From the NCBI GenBank assembly GCA_045657665.1, contig JAZOTN010000028.1, positions 1 to 64,000 of the forward strand: 64,000 nucleotides of DNA, written 5' to 3'. The translations under genes and the position numbers were made by a program. Positions 33,406-42,489 of the stretch are shown here, piece by piece. Source of the DNA: RUG12461 sp045657665. Lineage in GTDB: Bacteria; Bacillota; Clostridia; Lachnospirales; Lachnospiraceae. A model generated the notes under the pieces. The model was not told where the DNA came from. It did no database searches and was given only the letters and a program-made list of their open reading frames with translations. The stretch's first letter is position 1. The number at the start of each line of letters is the position of its first letter.

Positions 33406-34689
33406 TTACCGTTGTGCAAGCTCGCGGGTAATCTCTTCCCACGAGATCTCCTTTTCGATCATAAGAAGCATCAGATGATAGATAAAGTCGGACATCTCAT
33501 GCCGGAGCGCTTCTCCGTCCGGGTTCTTCGCCGCAATAATGACCTCAATGCTCTCCTCACCGCATTTCTTTAAGATCTGATCGAGGCCCTGATCCAGAAG
33601 ATAGTTTTCGTAGGTACGGTCACCCATACCGTTTCTCCGGTTCTCGAGCATCCTGTACATGTTTTCCAGTACCTTTAAGGGGTTCCGTTCGACATATTCC
33701 TTTTTCACAATCTCGTTGAAAAAGCAGGATTTCTCGCCGGTATGGCATGCCGGGCCCACCTGGGAAACCTTTGCAAGGATTGTGTCATAATCACAGTCTG
33801 CAATCAGGCTCTTTACATACTGGATATGACCGCTTGTCATGCCTTTCGTCCAGAGTTCTTTCCGGCTCCTGCTGTAATAGGTCATCTTGCCGAGAGTGAT
33901 CGTCTTGGTAAATGCCTCTTCATCCATATAGGCAAGCATCAGTACATGATCCGTCTGATAATCCTGTACGACAACCGGAACGAGGCCGTCCGAATTCTTC
34001 TTGAGATCGGTCCATTTCAGCTTGGGCGCAAAATTGTCCATGCTGATGCCTTCTTTCGCCAGTCGTGTCTTTAAATCCATGATATCCACAGACATATCCG
34101 TGATGACAGATCCTGAGACACCGCGGATGTTCTGTCTTGAAAGGACATCGACGATCTCTTCGAAAGGAGCGTCTTCCGGAAGCGTCACCACATACTGGAG
34201 ATCCGTAAGCAGGTCGATCGCATCCAGGATATCCGGGTTCAGCACCAGTATCTCATGAAAGTGTCCTTTCAGCTCTTCCTGATGCTTGAAGAGGAAGTCA
34301 ACGTTCTTGATCGAAACATTGATCTTTTCCTTTCCAAATCTTGCGGACGCGTCTTCCGCCAGATCAAAGGCGTTTGCCTTGTCACCGTTTAACAGCACCT
34401 GCTTGCAGCCGACAAAAAACAGCTTTTTAACGTCTGCCATCCGCTCTATGTTTCCACCCGCGCAGACCGGAATGTCCACAAGCTTTGTGATCTCCCCGAT
34501 CACAGCAACGTTTTTTTCATGCTCTTCATCGTCTTCGGAAAGATCCAGGATGATCAGTTTGTCGATACCGCTGTCGTTGTAGAGGCTGGCGATCTCGCGA
34601 TAATCTCCAGCGAACGTCGGATCCTCAAGTCCCCTTACTGCCTGTGCATTTTTGATATAGATCGTTGAAACAAGGATCTTGTATGCCAT
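33406..34689 (-). CDS. hisIE: HisIE (PRA-CH/PRA-PH) with an N-terminal degenerate HisF-like barrel
   Basis: 427 residues in three parts. Residues 1-220 resemble HisF/HisA barrels (DKLIILDLS, PVCAGGNIERM), but the two catalytic aspartates of HisF are not conserved: the first falls at Tyr11 (IYIKNAQAVRG) and the second near Lys128. Residues 222-330 are HisI (YYSRSRKELWTKG, DCDYDT, GPACHTGEKSCF). Residues 340-427 are HisE (ENYLLDQGLDQILKKCGEES). The HisI and HisE parts look active for steps 2 and 3 of histidine synthesis. The barrel is probably structural or regulatory. It is the last gene of the his run. Confidence 0.9.
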   Translation of the reverse strand: MAYKILVSTIYIKNAQAVRGLEDPTFAGDYREIASLYNDSGIDKLIILDLSEDDEEHEKNVAVIGEITKLVDIPVCAGGNIERMADVKKLFFVGCKQVLLNGDKANAFDLAEDASARFGKEKINVSIKNVDFLFKHQEELKGHFHEILVLNPDILDAIDLLTDLQYVVTLPEDAPFEEIVDVLSRQNIRGVSGSVITDMSVDIMDLKTRLAKEGISMDNFAPKLKWTDLKKNSDGLVPVVVQDYQTDHVLMLAYMDEEAFTKTITLGKMTYYSRSRKELWTKGMTSGHIQYVKSLIADCDYDTILAKVSQVGPACHTGEKSCFFNEIVKKEYVERNPLKVLENMYRMLENRRNGMGDRTYENYLLDQGLDQILKKCGEESIEVIIAAKNPDGEALRHEMSDFIYHLMLLMIEKEISWEEITRELAQR

Positions 34690-34735
34690 TGTATGATGCC
34701 TTTCTTAATCTGAAATCTTCTGATATTTGATTTAT

Positions 34736-35332
34736 CTATTCTAGACTTCCTTTTGTGGTCATTAGCTCAGTAATCCTCGGATCGATCATGGTCGCCTGAT
34801 CCAGGGCTTTCGCAAAACTCTTAAACATTGCCTCGATGATATGGTGACTGTTCTCTCCGGAAAGCACGCGGAGATGGATGTTCATCCCTGAAGAGGTGCA
34901 TACCGCGTAGAAAAACTCACGGATCGTCTCGGTTTCAAGATATCCGACACGCTCCGTTGTAAACTCCGCTTCAAATCCGAGATACGGTCTCCCGGAGAGA
35001 TCAATGGCGCAAAGCACCAGAGCGTCATCCATGGGAAGAATACATTCTCCGAAACGACGTATCCCTTCTTTTTCGCCAAGTGCCTTCTTAATGGCATTTC
35101 CGAGGACAAGACCGGTATCCTCCACCGTATGATGGCAGTCTACCGCAAGATCGCCCTTTACATGAACGGAAAGATCAAAAAGCCCGTGCTTAGCAAATCC
35201 GTTCAGCATATGGTCAAAAAAGCCGATCCCCGTATCGATCTCCGCATTGCCTGTCCCGTCCAGATCAATCCGGAGACGTACATCGGTTTCTTTTGTGGTC
35301 CGTTTCAGATCCGCTGTCCTTTTTTCTGACAT
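34736..35332 (-). CDS. hisB: Imidazoleglycerol-phosphate dehydratase
   Basis: 198 residues from ATG 35330-35332 (AGGAGATGATAGAG upstream). Metal sites are clear: IGFFDHMLNGFAKH, DCHHTVEDTGLVLG, and SGENSHHIIEAMFK. It is the single-function HisB of Firmicutes. It lies 28 bases after hisD. Confidence 0.97.
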   Translation of the reverse strand: MSEKRTADLKRTTKETDVRLRIDLDGTGNAEIDTGIGFFDHMLNGFAKHGLFDLSVHVKGDLAVDCHHTVEDTGLVLGNAIKKALGEKEGIRRFGECILPMDDALVLCAIDLSGRPYLGFEAEFTTERVGYLETETIREFFYAVCTSSGMNIHLRVLSGENSHHIIEAMFKSFAKALDQATMIDPRITELMTTKGSLE

Positions 35333-35360
35333 CTCTATCATCTCCTTTCGAGCTTTAAGA

Positions 35361-36650
35361 TCATTCAAATCTTACCCGTATTGAATTTGCATGCGCCGTA
35401 AGCGATTCGCACTCTGCAAATGTTTCAATATCTTCATGTATCGCGCGGAGCGCCTCTTCCGAATAGGAAATGATGCTGCTTCGTTTTTGAAACGCGTCCA
35501 CACCCAGCGCCGAGAAAAATTTGGCGGTTCCGTTGGTCGGAAGAATGTGATTGGGTCCTGCAAAATAATCGCCAAGCGGCTCGGAACTGTATTCCCCGAG
35601 GAAGATGGCGCCGGCATTCTGAATATGCGTCATCGTCTCAAACGGGTTCTTTGTCAGGATCTCGAGATGCTCCGGTGCGATCTCATTCGCCGCTCCGATC
35701 ATAGTCTTTTCATCGGGAGCAATAAGGATATATCCGAACTGATCCAGGGATTTTTCAATGATCTCTTTTCGCGAGAGTTCTGTTAAGAACCGGTCTACCT
35801 CAGCGGAAACCTTGTCCGCCAGTTCCCGGCTTGTTGTGATGAGAAGCGCACAGGCCAGCTCGTCATGCTCCGCCTGCGAAAGAAGATCTGCTGCCACATA
35901 TCTCGGATTCGCGCTTTGATCCGCGATCACCAGAATCTCGCTTGGCCCTGCGATGGAGTCGATCCCAACATGTCCGAAAACAGCTTTCTTTGCAAGCGCG
36001 ACAAAGATATTGCCGGGGCCGACGATCTTGTCGGTCTTCGGGATCGTCTCTGTCCCGAATGCCATTGCTGCGATCGCCTGTGCTCCGCCGCATTTAAAGA
36101 TACGGTCCGCTCCCGCTTCCTTGGCCGCAACAAGTGTCGCGGGTGTGACGATTCCGTCGGAAGACGGTGGCGTGCACATAATGATCTCCGAAACGCCCGC
36201 CACTTTTGCCGGAACGATATTCATCAACACGGAAGACGGATACGCAGCCTTGCCTCCAGGCACATAAACACCGACACGGCCGAGCGGAGTCACTTTCTGT
36301 CCTAAAATAACACCGTTATCCTCCGGGTGAAACCAGCTTTCCTGTAGTTGTCTTTCATGGTAGTCCCGGATGTTCACAAGTGCTTTCCGCATCACTCCCA
36401 GGAGCTTTTGATCTACGTTCCGGTAGGCTTCCTCGATCTCCTTTTCCGTCACCTCGATGGTTTCTCCGGTAAGGTCCACGCGGTCAAATTTTTTTTCATA
36501 TTCAAATAACGCCGCATCCCCTTCCGTGCGCACACCGCTCACAATCTCATCAACAGCGGCCTGCTGCTCAGGATAACTTCCGGGACTTCTTCTGATAAGG
36601 TCTCCGAGGATCTCCCTCGTCGTATCGGCCGTCAATTCCTTTATCCGCAT
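35361..36650 (-). CDS. hisD: Histidinol dehydrogenase
   Basis: 429 residues. Motifs GRVGVYVPGGKAAYPSS, GGAQAIAAMAFG, GPGNIFVALAKK, GPSEILVIAD and AEHDE with the zinc ligands are all present. It carries out the last two oxidations to histidine. It overlaps hisG by one base (TAATG). Confidence 0.98.
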   Translation of the reverse strand: MRIKELTADTTREILGDLIRRSPGSYPEQQAAVDEIVSGVRTEGDAALFEYEKKFDRVDLTGETIEVTEKEIEEAYRNVDQKLLGVMRKALVNIRDYHERQLQESWFHPEDNGVILGQKVTPLGRVGVYVPGGKAAYPSSVLMNIVPAKVAGVSEIIMCTPPSSDGIVTPATLVAAKEAGADRIFKCGGAQAIAAMAFGTETIPKTDKIVGPGNIFVALAKKAVFGHVGIDSIAGPSEILVIADQSANPRYVAADLLSQAEHDELACALLITTSRELADKVSAEVDRFLTELSRKEIIEKSLDQFGYILIAPDEKTMIGAANEIAPEHLEILTKNPFETMTHIQNAGAIFLGEYSSEPLGDYFAGPNHILPTNGTAKFFSALGVDAFQKRSSIISYSEEALRAIHEDIETFAECESLTAHANSIRVRFE

Positions 36651-37315
36651 TACTTTTTATCCTCCCTGGACGGTACAACATCACGGAGATCACTGATGAG
36701 CTTTGTGATCCGTTCGTTCTCCATACGCATGCTGACCTGGTTTACGATCATCCTTGCCGAAAGGGGACATACCTCTTCCAGCACCACAAGTCCGTTCTCT
36801 TTCAACGTGGAACCTGTCTCTACAATGTCACAGATCACCTCGGAAAGACCCACGATCGGCGCGAGCTCGATGGACCCGTTCATTTTGATGATCTCCACGG
36901 TCTGGTGTTTTTTGTTGAAAAAATAATCCTTTGCGATACGCGGGTATTTCGTGGCCACGCGGATCATCTCATGGTGCTTTAACAGTTCTCCTGCTGATGC
37001 CGGTCCGCAGACGCACATGCGGCATTTTCCAAAGCCGAGATCAAGCACTTCAAAGACATTCCTGGCCTCTTCCACGATTGTATCACGTCCGACCACGCCG
37101 ATGTCCGCAGCGCCATACTCCACATAGGTCGGAACATCCGGGCCTTTTGCAAGAAAGAATTTAAAGCCGAATTCCTCGTTGACAAATACCAGCTTGCGCG
37201 TGGATTTATCCTTCATTTCCTCGCACCGGACACCGATTTTCTCAAGCATTTCCAGTGTTTTATTGGCAAGCCGCCCTTTTGTAAGTGCAAAAGTGAGATA
37301 TCTTTTATCGCTCAT
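36650..37315 (-). CDS. hisG: ATP phosphoribosyltransferase catalytic subunit (short form)
   Basis: 221 residues from ATG 37313-37315 (AAAGGAG upstream). TFALTKGRLANKTLEML at the front and ETGSTLKENGL at the back are typical. It lacks the C-terminal feedback domain of long HisG and so needs HisZ, which is encoded upstream in the same run. It commits PRPP and ATP to histidine synthesis. Confidence 0.96.
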   Translation of the reverse strand: MSDKRYLTFALTKGRLANKTLEMLEKIGVRCEEMKDKSTRKLVFVNEEFGFKFFLAKGPDVPTYVEYGAADIGVVGRDTIVEEARNVFEVLDLGFGKCRMCVCGPASAGELLKHHEMIRVATKYPRIAKDYFFNKKHQTVEIIKMNGSIELAPIVGLSEVICDIVETGSTLKENGLVVLEEVCPLSARMIVNQVSMRMENERITKLISDLRDVVPSREDKK

Positions 37316-37328
37316 GCTGCTCCTTTTT

Positions 37329-37766
37329 TCATAAAACGTTCCCGGGTTCACCCTGTTCCGCTTCAAACTGCTCCCGGAAAATGCGGTCGATCTCCGGATC
37401 CGCTTTTCTCAGAGAAACCACCTTGCCGTCACGTAAAAAACAGTGTCTGGAGTGGGCCTCCGTGCAGACTTCATTCGTGGTCCGGTTATAAAATGCATAT
37501 TTAAATTCCATGACAACGCCGTTATAGTTCGAAATCCAGACCGCAATCTCAATCTGATCTTCATATTTTGTCGGTTTTTTGTAATCAATCTGGAGACTCA
37601 CAACGGGGGAAATGATGCCCTTTTCTTCCACAGCCTTATAATCCGTTTCAGTCGAAGCCAGATAAGCGGTCCTTGCTTCTTCCATCCACTTGATGTAATT
37701 ACTGTGATGAATGATCCCCATCTGATCCGTCTCATGGTACTGGGCGGTACGCAGATAATGAAACAT
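37329..37766 (-). CDS. Hotdog-fold acyl-CoA thioesterase, set inside the his operon
   Basis: 145 residues. The YbgC/FadM-type motif YHETDQMGIIHHSNYIKWMEEAR is intact with the catalytic Asp. A typical beta sheet follows (VVSLQIDYKKPTKYEDQIEI). It lies between hisZ (13 bases) and hisG (13 bases) with no promoter gap, so it is co-expressed with histidine genes. No link to histidine synthesis is known. The substrate is unknown. Confidence 0.88.
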   Translation of the reverse strand: MFHYLRTAQYHETDQMGIIHHSNYIKWMEEARTAYLASTETDYKAVEEKGIISPVVSLQIDYKKPTKYEDQIEIAVWISNYNGVVMEFKYAFYNRTTNEVCTEAHSRHCFLRDGKVVSLRKADPEIDRIFREQFEAEQGEPGNVL

Positions 37767-37779
37767 GCTTCCGATTCCT

Positions 37780-38985
37780 TTATCCTTCCCGGTCCGTCAG
37801 GAACAGAGCCCGATCGCAACCGCGGTTTCTGGCCGAATTTTCATAGAACTCCCGATTATTTATATCCTGATATAATAAAAGCTCTGCAGTTTTTCCATCT
37901 GCTCGGATGGATTTTGCCTTCCGGACCGCTTCCTCGTAATGCGTTCTGTCGTAGACGATGAGAACGGCGTCTCCCGCTGTCCTTTCCTCCGATCCGTTCC
38001 TGCTGAGTGCGGAAAGGATCTGATCCGTGATGAACGCAAATCCGATAGATGGAGTGTTTTTCCCAAAATACGAAAGCAGACGGTCATAACGTCCGCCTCT
38101 TACGATTGGTTCTCCGGAGCCGTAGGTAAAACCGGCGATCACAATGCCGGTATAGTATTCATAGCCGCCGATCAATCCAAGTTCATATGTAAGATACGGA
38201 TCGATCTCATAGAGCGAAGCAACCTCTTCGATCCGGATAAGACGATCCAACGCCTCCTCAATCTTCGGATAACCCTTTGCGAGCTCCTTAACAGGCGAAA
38301 GCTCCCCGGCATTCTGATAAAGCCTGCCGAGCGATCGGAACAGTTCTTTCAGGTTCTTATCCACAACACATTCTTCGATCGTTTCTTCAACCCCAAAGAA
38401 GTTCTTGTTTTCGATAAGCTCCCGAAGATGCGCTTCCGTTTCTGCCGGAATCCCCGCAGCTTCGATCAGCCCCTGGAAAAACAGCGCATGTCCGATGCTG
38501 ATCTGGAAATCGCGGATCCCGACCCGCTTCATGCAGTCAATGATCATCGCAAGGATCTCGCCGTCCGCCTCCACGGAATCATCGGAAAGCAGCTCCGCGC
38601 CAATCTGAGTGGACTCCCGAAGGCGCCCCTGATAAGAAAGATTATTCGTATAAACCCTCTCCCGGTAGCAAAACCGAAGAGGTTCTTTGCTGTCCATGTA
38701 AAATTTAGCGGCGGCACGCGCGATCTGCGGTGTCACATCCGGACGAAGGACCAGCGTCTCGCCGTCGCGGTCAAAGAACTTATAAAGGTCTTTGGAGGGT
38801 GTCGTACCGATCTCCTTACCGAATACATCGAAAAATTCAAAAGTCGGCGTCTCGATCGGATGATAGCCATAACTCTGCAGCGTCTTAAGAAGCCGGTCCT
38901 CAAGGACAAGCTTTTGCATACATTCTGCCCCGTAGATATCCCGAACTCCTTCGGGCGTATGTAAAAGATCCTTTTCTCTGCGCAT
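37780..38985 (-). CDS. hisZ: ATP phosphoribosyltransferase regulatory subunit
   Basis: 401 residues, AAGGAGTC upstream. It is like histidyl-tRNA synthetase: TPEGVRDIYG, ETPTFEFFDVFG, LRPDVTPQIARA and YYTGIVIAGFTYGSGEPIVRGGRYDRLL. It has no anticodon-binding domain of the synthetase type. It partners short HisG as its allosteric unit. It is the first his gene, 9 bases after recU. Confidence 0.93.
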   Translation of the reverse strand: MRREKDLLHTPEGVRDIYGAECMQKLVLEDRLLKTLQSYGYHPIETPTFEFFDVFGKEIGTTPSKDLYKFFDRDGETLVLRPDVTPQIARAAAKFYMDSKEPLRFCYRERVYTNNLSYQGRLRESTQIGAELLSDDSVEADGEILAMIIDCMKRVGIRDFQISIGHALFFQGLIEAAGIPAETEAHLRELIENKNFFGVEETIEECVVDKNLKELFRSLGRLYQNAGELSPVKELAKGYPKIEEALDRLIRIEEVASLYEIDPYLTYELGLIGGYEYYTGIVIAGFTYGSGEPIVRGGRYDRLLSYFGKNTPSIGFAFITDQILSALSRNGSEERTAGDAVLIVYDRTHYEEAVRKAKSIRADGKTAELLLYQDINNREFYENSARNRGCDRALFLTDREG

Positions 38986-38994
38986 GTTGACTCC

Positions 38995-39531
38995 TTATTC
39001 TTCCCGTTCGATAAGATCCATTTTCAGGCCGTCCAGATACGGCACCAACAGACCGGGCTGCTTTCCGAGGAAATACCGTTCCTCCAGTTCGTCTAGCCGG
39101 AAGCTCTTCCTGCCGCCTTCTTCAGCCCTGTTCCAGAATTCCATCAGCTTTTCAAAGCGAAGGTAATAATAAACATCCCTCTTTGTAAAAAATATGAGGA
39201 AAAATGCGATCCCGCCTTGTTTCTCAAAATTTTCCATGAACCGCACCTGGTGTTCATGAATATTGGCCAGCGGAAATGTGTCCTCTTTGCACTCTTTTGC
39301 GTCAAAACACACCGGAATGCCCTGAACAGCCCCGATGTAATCCACCGTACTCTTTTGGTCAAAATACGCAAGCGTGATGTGTCTGGTCTTCTGGTCAATC
39401 TCGATCGGTGTGATCGGTGTCGGTACCTTCTGGATCAGTGCAAGACCATGCTGCAGGTATTTTTCGTTGGTCAGATTGATAAATTCCTCCAGAGTCGAGC
39501 CCCGGAGGCCACGGGAATTCCATGTGCTCAT
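38995..39531 (-). CDS. recU: Holliday junction resolvase RecU
   Basis: 178 residues. The nuclease fold is visible: MSTWNSRGLRGSTLEEFINLT is followed by KSTVDYIGAVQGIPVCFDAKE, with the metal-binding acids and Lys, and HEHQVRFMENFEKQGGIAFF. It resolves crossovers in recombination and chromosome segregation. There is no clear ribosome binding site. The promoter overlaps the end of the pseudouridine synthase gene. Confidence 0.92.
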   Translation of the reverse strand: MSTWNSRGLRGSTLEEFINLTNEKYLQHGLALIQKVPTPITPIEIDQKTRHITLAYFDQKSTVDYIGAVQGIPVCFDAKECKEDTFPLANIHEHQVRFMENFEKQGGIAFFLIFFTKRDVYYYLRFEKLMEFWNRAEEGGRKSFRLDELEERYFLGKQPGLLVPYLDGLKMDLIEREE

Positions 39532-39582
39532 ATTTCAGAATGGGAAACGATCGCAAATTTGCGCATCCTTCGCGTCTTCTAT

Positions 39583-39611
39583 ATTTTATCGTAATTTCGC
39601 GATCGCATCAA
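39583..39611 (-). promoter_or_regulatory. Promoter of the recU-hisZ-his operon
   Basis: On the minus strand TTGATG (39606-39611), 17 bases, TAAAAT (39583-39588). It lies over the 3' end of the upstream gene. No T-box or histidine attenuator is evident in the short leader. Confidence 0.6.
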
Positions 39612-40545
39612 GCACTCTCTGAAAATCCGCGGGGTATGGTGCAATGACCTTTTTCCCGTCCGGAAGAACAATTTCATACGCATGGAGCATTTGACGGGAT
39701 ACTTCTGCGGACATTCCAATTTCCCGATCCTTTTCAGGGCTTCCGTACTTCGGATCGCCTACAATCGGAAAGCCTTCAGATGCAAGATGGGCGCGGATCT
39801 GATGGGGTTTTCCGGTATGGAGCCGAACTGATAACAGGGTATATTTTGAAAACACTTTAATTGGGCGGAAACCTGTCCGGATATGTTGTGCACCTTCCGC
39901 TTTTTCTTCGAAGAAATGAACGATATTTTTTCTTTCATCCTTCACGATCCATCCGTCCTTAGAAACCTCATTCTCGAATCTCCCGTGAACAATGGCATGA
40001 TAGTATTTCTCAAGTGTCCTCTCCCTTAACAGCTCTGAACCCTCTTTCAGCCCCCGAAGAGTCTTCCCGCCGATCAGGATTCCCGAGGTATTGCGATCCA
40101 ACCGGTTTACAACCGAAGGATGGAAAGAAACAAGGTTCTTTTCCGAGAGTTCCCCTTTTTCGTAGAGGTAACGAAGGAGCTGCTCATTCGCTGAGAAATC
40201 GCTCTCTGAAGCCTTCTGGGAGAGCATTCCTGCCGGTTTATCAAAAAAGACCAGGTCTTCTGTCTCATAGAGGATCTCCGGGGCAACATAGCGGGGATCC
40301 GTCATCCACGTATCACTTCCTCCCGTTCCTTCGAACTTCCGGAATGTCTCCTCCGAAAGATAGAAGGTTACGGTATCACCTTCGGAAAGAATCTCCTTCC
40401 CTTCTGCCTTTTTCCCATTCAAAACAATATTCTTCTTCCGGAGCATCTTATAAAGGAAAGAAGAAGGTGCATTATTTAATCTTTTTTTAAGAAATTTGTC
40501 AAAACGCTGGTTTGCTTCGTTTTGTTTAATCGTGATTTGAATCAT
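39586..40545 (-). CDS. RluA-family pseudouridine synthase
   Basis: 319 residues. An N-terminal S4 domain (QRFDKFLKKRLNNAPSSFLYKMLRK) precedes the catalytic domain with the Asp in HPSVVNRLDRNTSGIL (about 146), then EKYYHAIVHGRF and LHTGKPHQIRAHLASEGFPIVGD. It isomerises uridines in rRNA or tRNA. The target (RluC- or RluD-like site) cannot be told. Confidence 0.93.
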   Translation of the reverse strand: MIQITIKQNEANQRFDKFLKKRLNNAPSSFLYKMLRKKNIVLNGKKAEGKEILSEGDTVTFYLSEETFRKFEGTGGSDTWMTDPRYVAPEILYETEDLVFFDKPAGMLSQKASESDFSANEQLLRYLYEKGELSEKNLVSFHPSVVNRLDRNTSGILIGGKTLRGLKEGSELLRERTLEKYYHAIVHGRFENEVSKDGWIVKDERKNIVHFFEEKAEGAQHIRTGFRPIKVFSKYTLLSVRLHTGKPHQIRAHLASEGFPIVGDPKYGSPEKDREIGMSAEVSRQMLHAYEIVLPDGKKVIAPYPADFQRVLDAIAKLR

Positions 40546-40560
40546 GGTTCCAAGCCGTTT

Positions 40561-40595
40561 TTATATTTAAAAGCGGCATCCCTTAGGATGCCGCT
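40561..40595 (-). terminator. Rho-independent terminator after the coiled-coil gene
   Basis: A perfect ten-base stem AGCGGCATCC/GGATGCCGCT with a four-base loop, followed on the minus strand by a T-rich run. It lies 8 bases past the stop at 40603. Confidence 0.85.
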
Positions 40596-40602
40596 GACTG
40601 AC

Positions 40603-41400
40603 TTATTTGTCTCCGCTTCCGAATGCTTTTTCCATTGTTGCCTGTACTTTTGCAAGCACCTCCGGATCCGGCTCATTCATTCCTTCCGGAATCTTGAGAC
40701 CCGATCCATCGTTCTTCTTCATCGCGGTTCTGCCGGTTTCCTTTTGATGACCCGCTGCCGCTCTCTGAGAAGCCTTTGCGGGAGTCTGAGGCGCGGTATT
40801 CATCGTCTGGATCTGAGGCGATGGCTTTTGCGCAGCCGGTTCCGGTTCGGGCTCAACAAGCATCTGTGGACGCAGTTCTTTGCGGTTGCTGATAATAATG
40901 TCAAGGTATCCCTGTATGGATTTCGCAAATGATTCCTGACGCGCCTGGCTGGTTTCCAGGGTATGGGACATCGTCTGCTGCATGTTCTTTAAGAGATCAT
41001 CGGTATAAGTGATGGCGCTTTCTCGGATGTTATTCGCATCGGTCGTGGCTTTGTCCAGGATCTCCTGTGCCTGCTTTGTCGCGAGCATAACGACTTCATT
41101 CGCCCTCGCGTATGCCTGCTGCATGATCTGATGCTCGCTGACAAGCTCATCCGTCTTCACCTGGGCTTTTGCAATGATCTCATCTGCTTTTTGCTGGGCA
41201 TTTGCGAGGATCGCTTCCTGATTGCTGATGATCTTCTGGTAGCGGCGGATCTCTTCCGGAGTTTTATTTCGGAGCTCATCCAGAAGTTCTTCCAGTTCAT
41301 CGCGATTGACAATGATGTTGGAATCATTGAACATCTGAGGTTTACAGCTGTCGATGTATTCCTCGATTTCTTCAATGATCTGTTCTATTCTGCTGTTCAT
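40603..41400 (-). CDS. Coiled-coil protein of the coaD locus
   Basis: 265 residues, AAAAGGAGAGG upstream. Residues about 1-190 are almost all coiled coil (ILANAQQKADEIIAKAQ, ANEVVMLATKQAQEILDKA), with the heptad style of ATP-synthase-b or DivIVA-like proteins, which is why relatives are often labelled ATPase subunits. A Pro/Gln-rich, basic, disordered tail follows. It overlaps coaD by 29 bases. Its role is unknown, and a polar or cell-division scaffold is only one possibility. Confidence 0.8.
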   Translation of the reverse strand: MNSRIEQIIEEIEEYIDSCKPQMFNDSNIIVNRDELEELLDELRNKTPEEIRRYQKIISNQEAILANAQQKADEIIAKAQVKTDELVSEHQIMQQAYARANEVVMLATKQAQEILDKATTDANNIRESAITYTDDLLKNMQQTMSHTLETSQARQESFAKSIQGYLDIIISNRKELRPQMLVEPEPEPAAQKPSPQIQTMNTAPQTPAKASQRAAAGHQKETGRTAMKKNDGSGLKIPEGMNEPDPEVLAKVQATMEKAFGSGDK

Positions 41401-41896
41401 AACCTCTCCTTTTGAGATTCACTCCATATTTCCCATAAATACGGTCTATGATCCGCTCCGGAACGAAATGTGAGATATCCCCCCCATATGAGGCAAATTC
41501 TTTCACAATCGTTGAACTGAGGTAGGAATACTTAAGGTTTGTGGTCAGAAAGACCGTTTCTACCTCCGGATTGACCTTATGATTGGTCTGGGCGATCTGG
41601 ATCTCATATTCGTAATCCGAAATGGCGCGGAGTCCGCGGATGATGATCTGCGCGTTATTTTCACGCATATAATCCACCAGGAGTCCGTCAAAGGAATCCA
41701 CTACAACATTCGGGATATGCGCCGTTTCTTCCTTAATCATACTAACACGTTCATCAATAGAAAACAACGAGTTTTTTGCGCTGTTATTCAACACGCCGAC
41801 GATGAGTTCATCAACGATCCTGGCGGCTCGAACTATGATATCAAGATGCCCGTTTGTCAGAGGATCAAAGCTTCCCGGGTATACGGCTCTTCTCAT
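41372..41896 (-). CDS. coaD: Phosphopantetheine adenylyltransferase
   Basis: 174 residues. VYPGSFDPLTNGHLDII holds the nucleotidyltransferase HxGH-type site, then LRAISDYEYEIQIAQTN and YSYLSSTIVKEFASYGGDIS. It makes dephospho-CoA. It overlaps rsmD by 4 bases, as commonly seen. Confidence 0.97.
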   Translation of the reverse strand: MRRAVYPGSFDPLTNGHLDIIVRAARIVDELIVGVLNNSAKNSLFSIDERVSMIKEETAHIPNVVVDSFDGLLVDYMRENNAQIIIRGLRAISDYEYEIQIAQTNHKVNPEVETVFLTTNLKYSYLSSTIVKEFASYGGDISHFVPERIIDRIYGKYGVNLKRRGYEQQNRTDH

Positions 41897-42453
41897 TCCC
41901 TGCTCCTTTTCCGGATAAATACATGTTTGTTTGTCTTGTAGACCTTTTCTTTTTCAACGGAAAACCCCATGTCTTCGATATATCCAAATTCCGTTTTTCG
42001 ATCGGCCTCTGTAATGATCAGCGACTCGGGTTTTACGATCGAAGACCTGGACAGATATGGAAAGACGGACTCTTCCGCCCCGCTTTGATACGGCGGATCC
42101 ATAAAAATGATGTCAAAACGGTATTTTCCTTCCATCCTCTGGATCGCGGCAAGAACATCTGTCCGCATAAGGAGTGACTCTTCCGTAAACTTCGTAAACC
42201 GGATATTCTCCTCGATCACATCCGCCTGTTTTTTTCCGTTTTCCACAAAAACCGCAAAGCGCGCTCCCCTTGAGAGCGCTTCCAGTCCAATCTGGCCGCT
42301 CCCGGCAAACAGATCAAGAAAATACGCACCCGGGATCTCATCCCGAAGTATATTGAAAAGAGTTTCCTTGATACGGTCCGTAGTTGGGCGTGCCGCATTT
42401 CCTTCCGTTGTTTTCAAAGGGAGGCTGCGTCTGGATCCTGCGATAATACGCAT
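41893..42453 (-). CDS. rsmD: 16S rRNA (guanine966-N2)-methyltransferase
   Basis: 186 residues, AAAGGAA upstream. MRIIAGSRRSLPL at the start, TRPTTDRIKETLFN, the SAM site DLFAGSGQIGLEALSRGA, and the catalytic FMDPPYQSG. Confidence 0.95.
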   Translation of the reverse strand: MRIIAGSRRSLPLKTTEGNAARPTTDRIKETLFNILRDEIPGAYFLDLFAGSGQIGLEALSRGARFAVFVENGKKQADVIEENIRFTKFTEESLLMRTDVLAAIQRMEGKYRFDIIFMDPPYQSGAEESVFPYLSRSSIVKPESLIITEADRKTEFGYIEDMGFSVEKEKVYKTNKHVFIRKRSRE

Positions 42454-42489
42454 ATTATTCCTTTCCGGTATTTATGTACAAAAGTACGA

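Noticed and set aside
37939..38964. A 341-codon plus-strand frame
   Set aside because: It is antisense to hisZ, whose motifs are unambiguous. The plus-strand product is basic and rich in Arg/Ile with no fold, as expected of a shadow.
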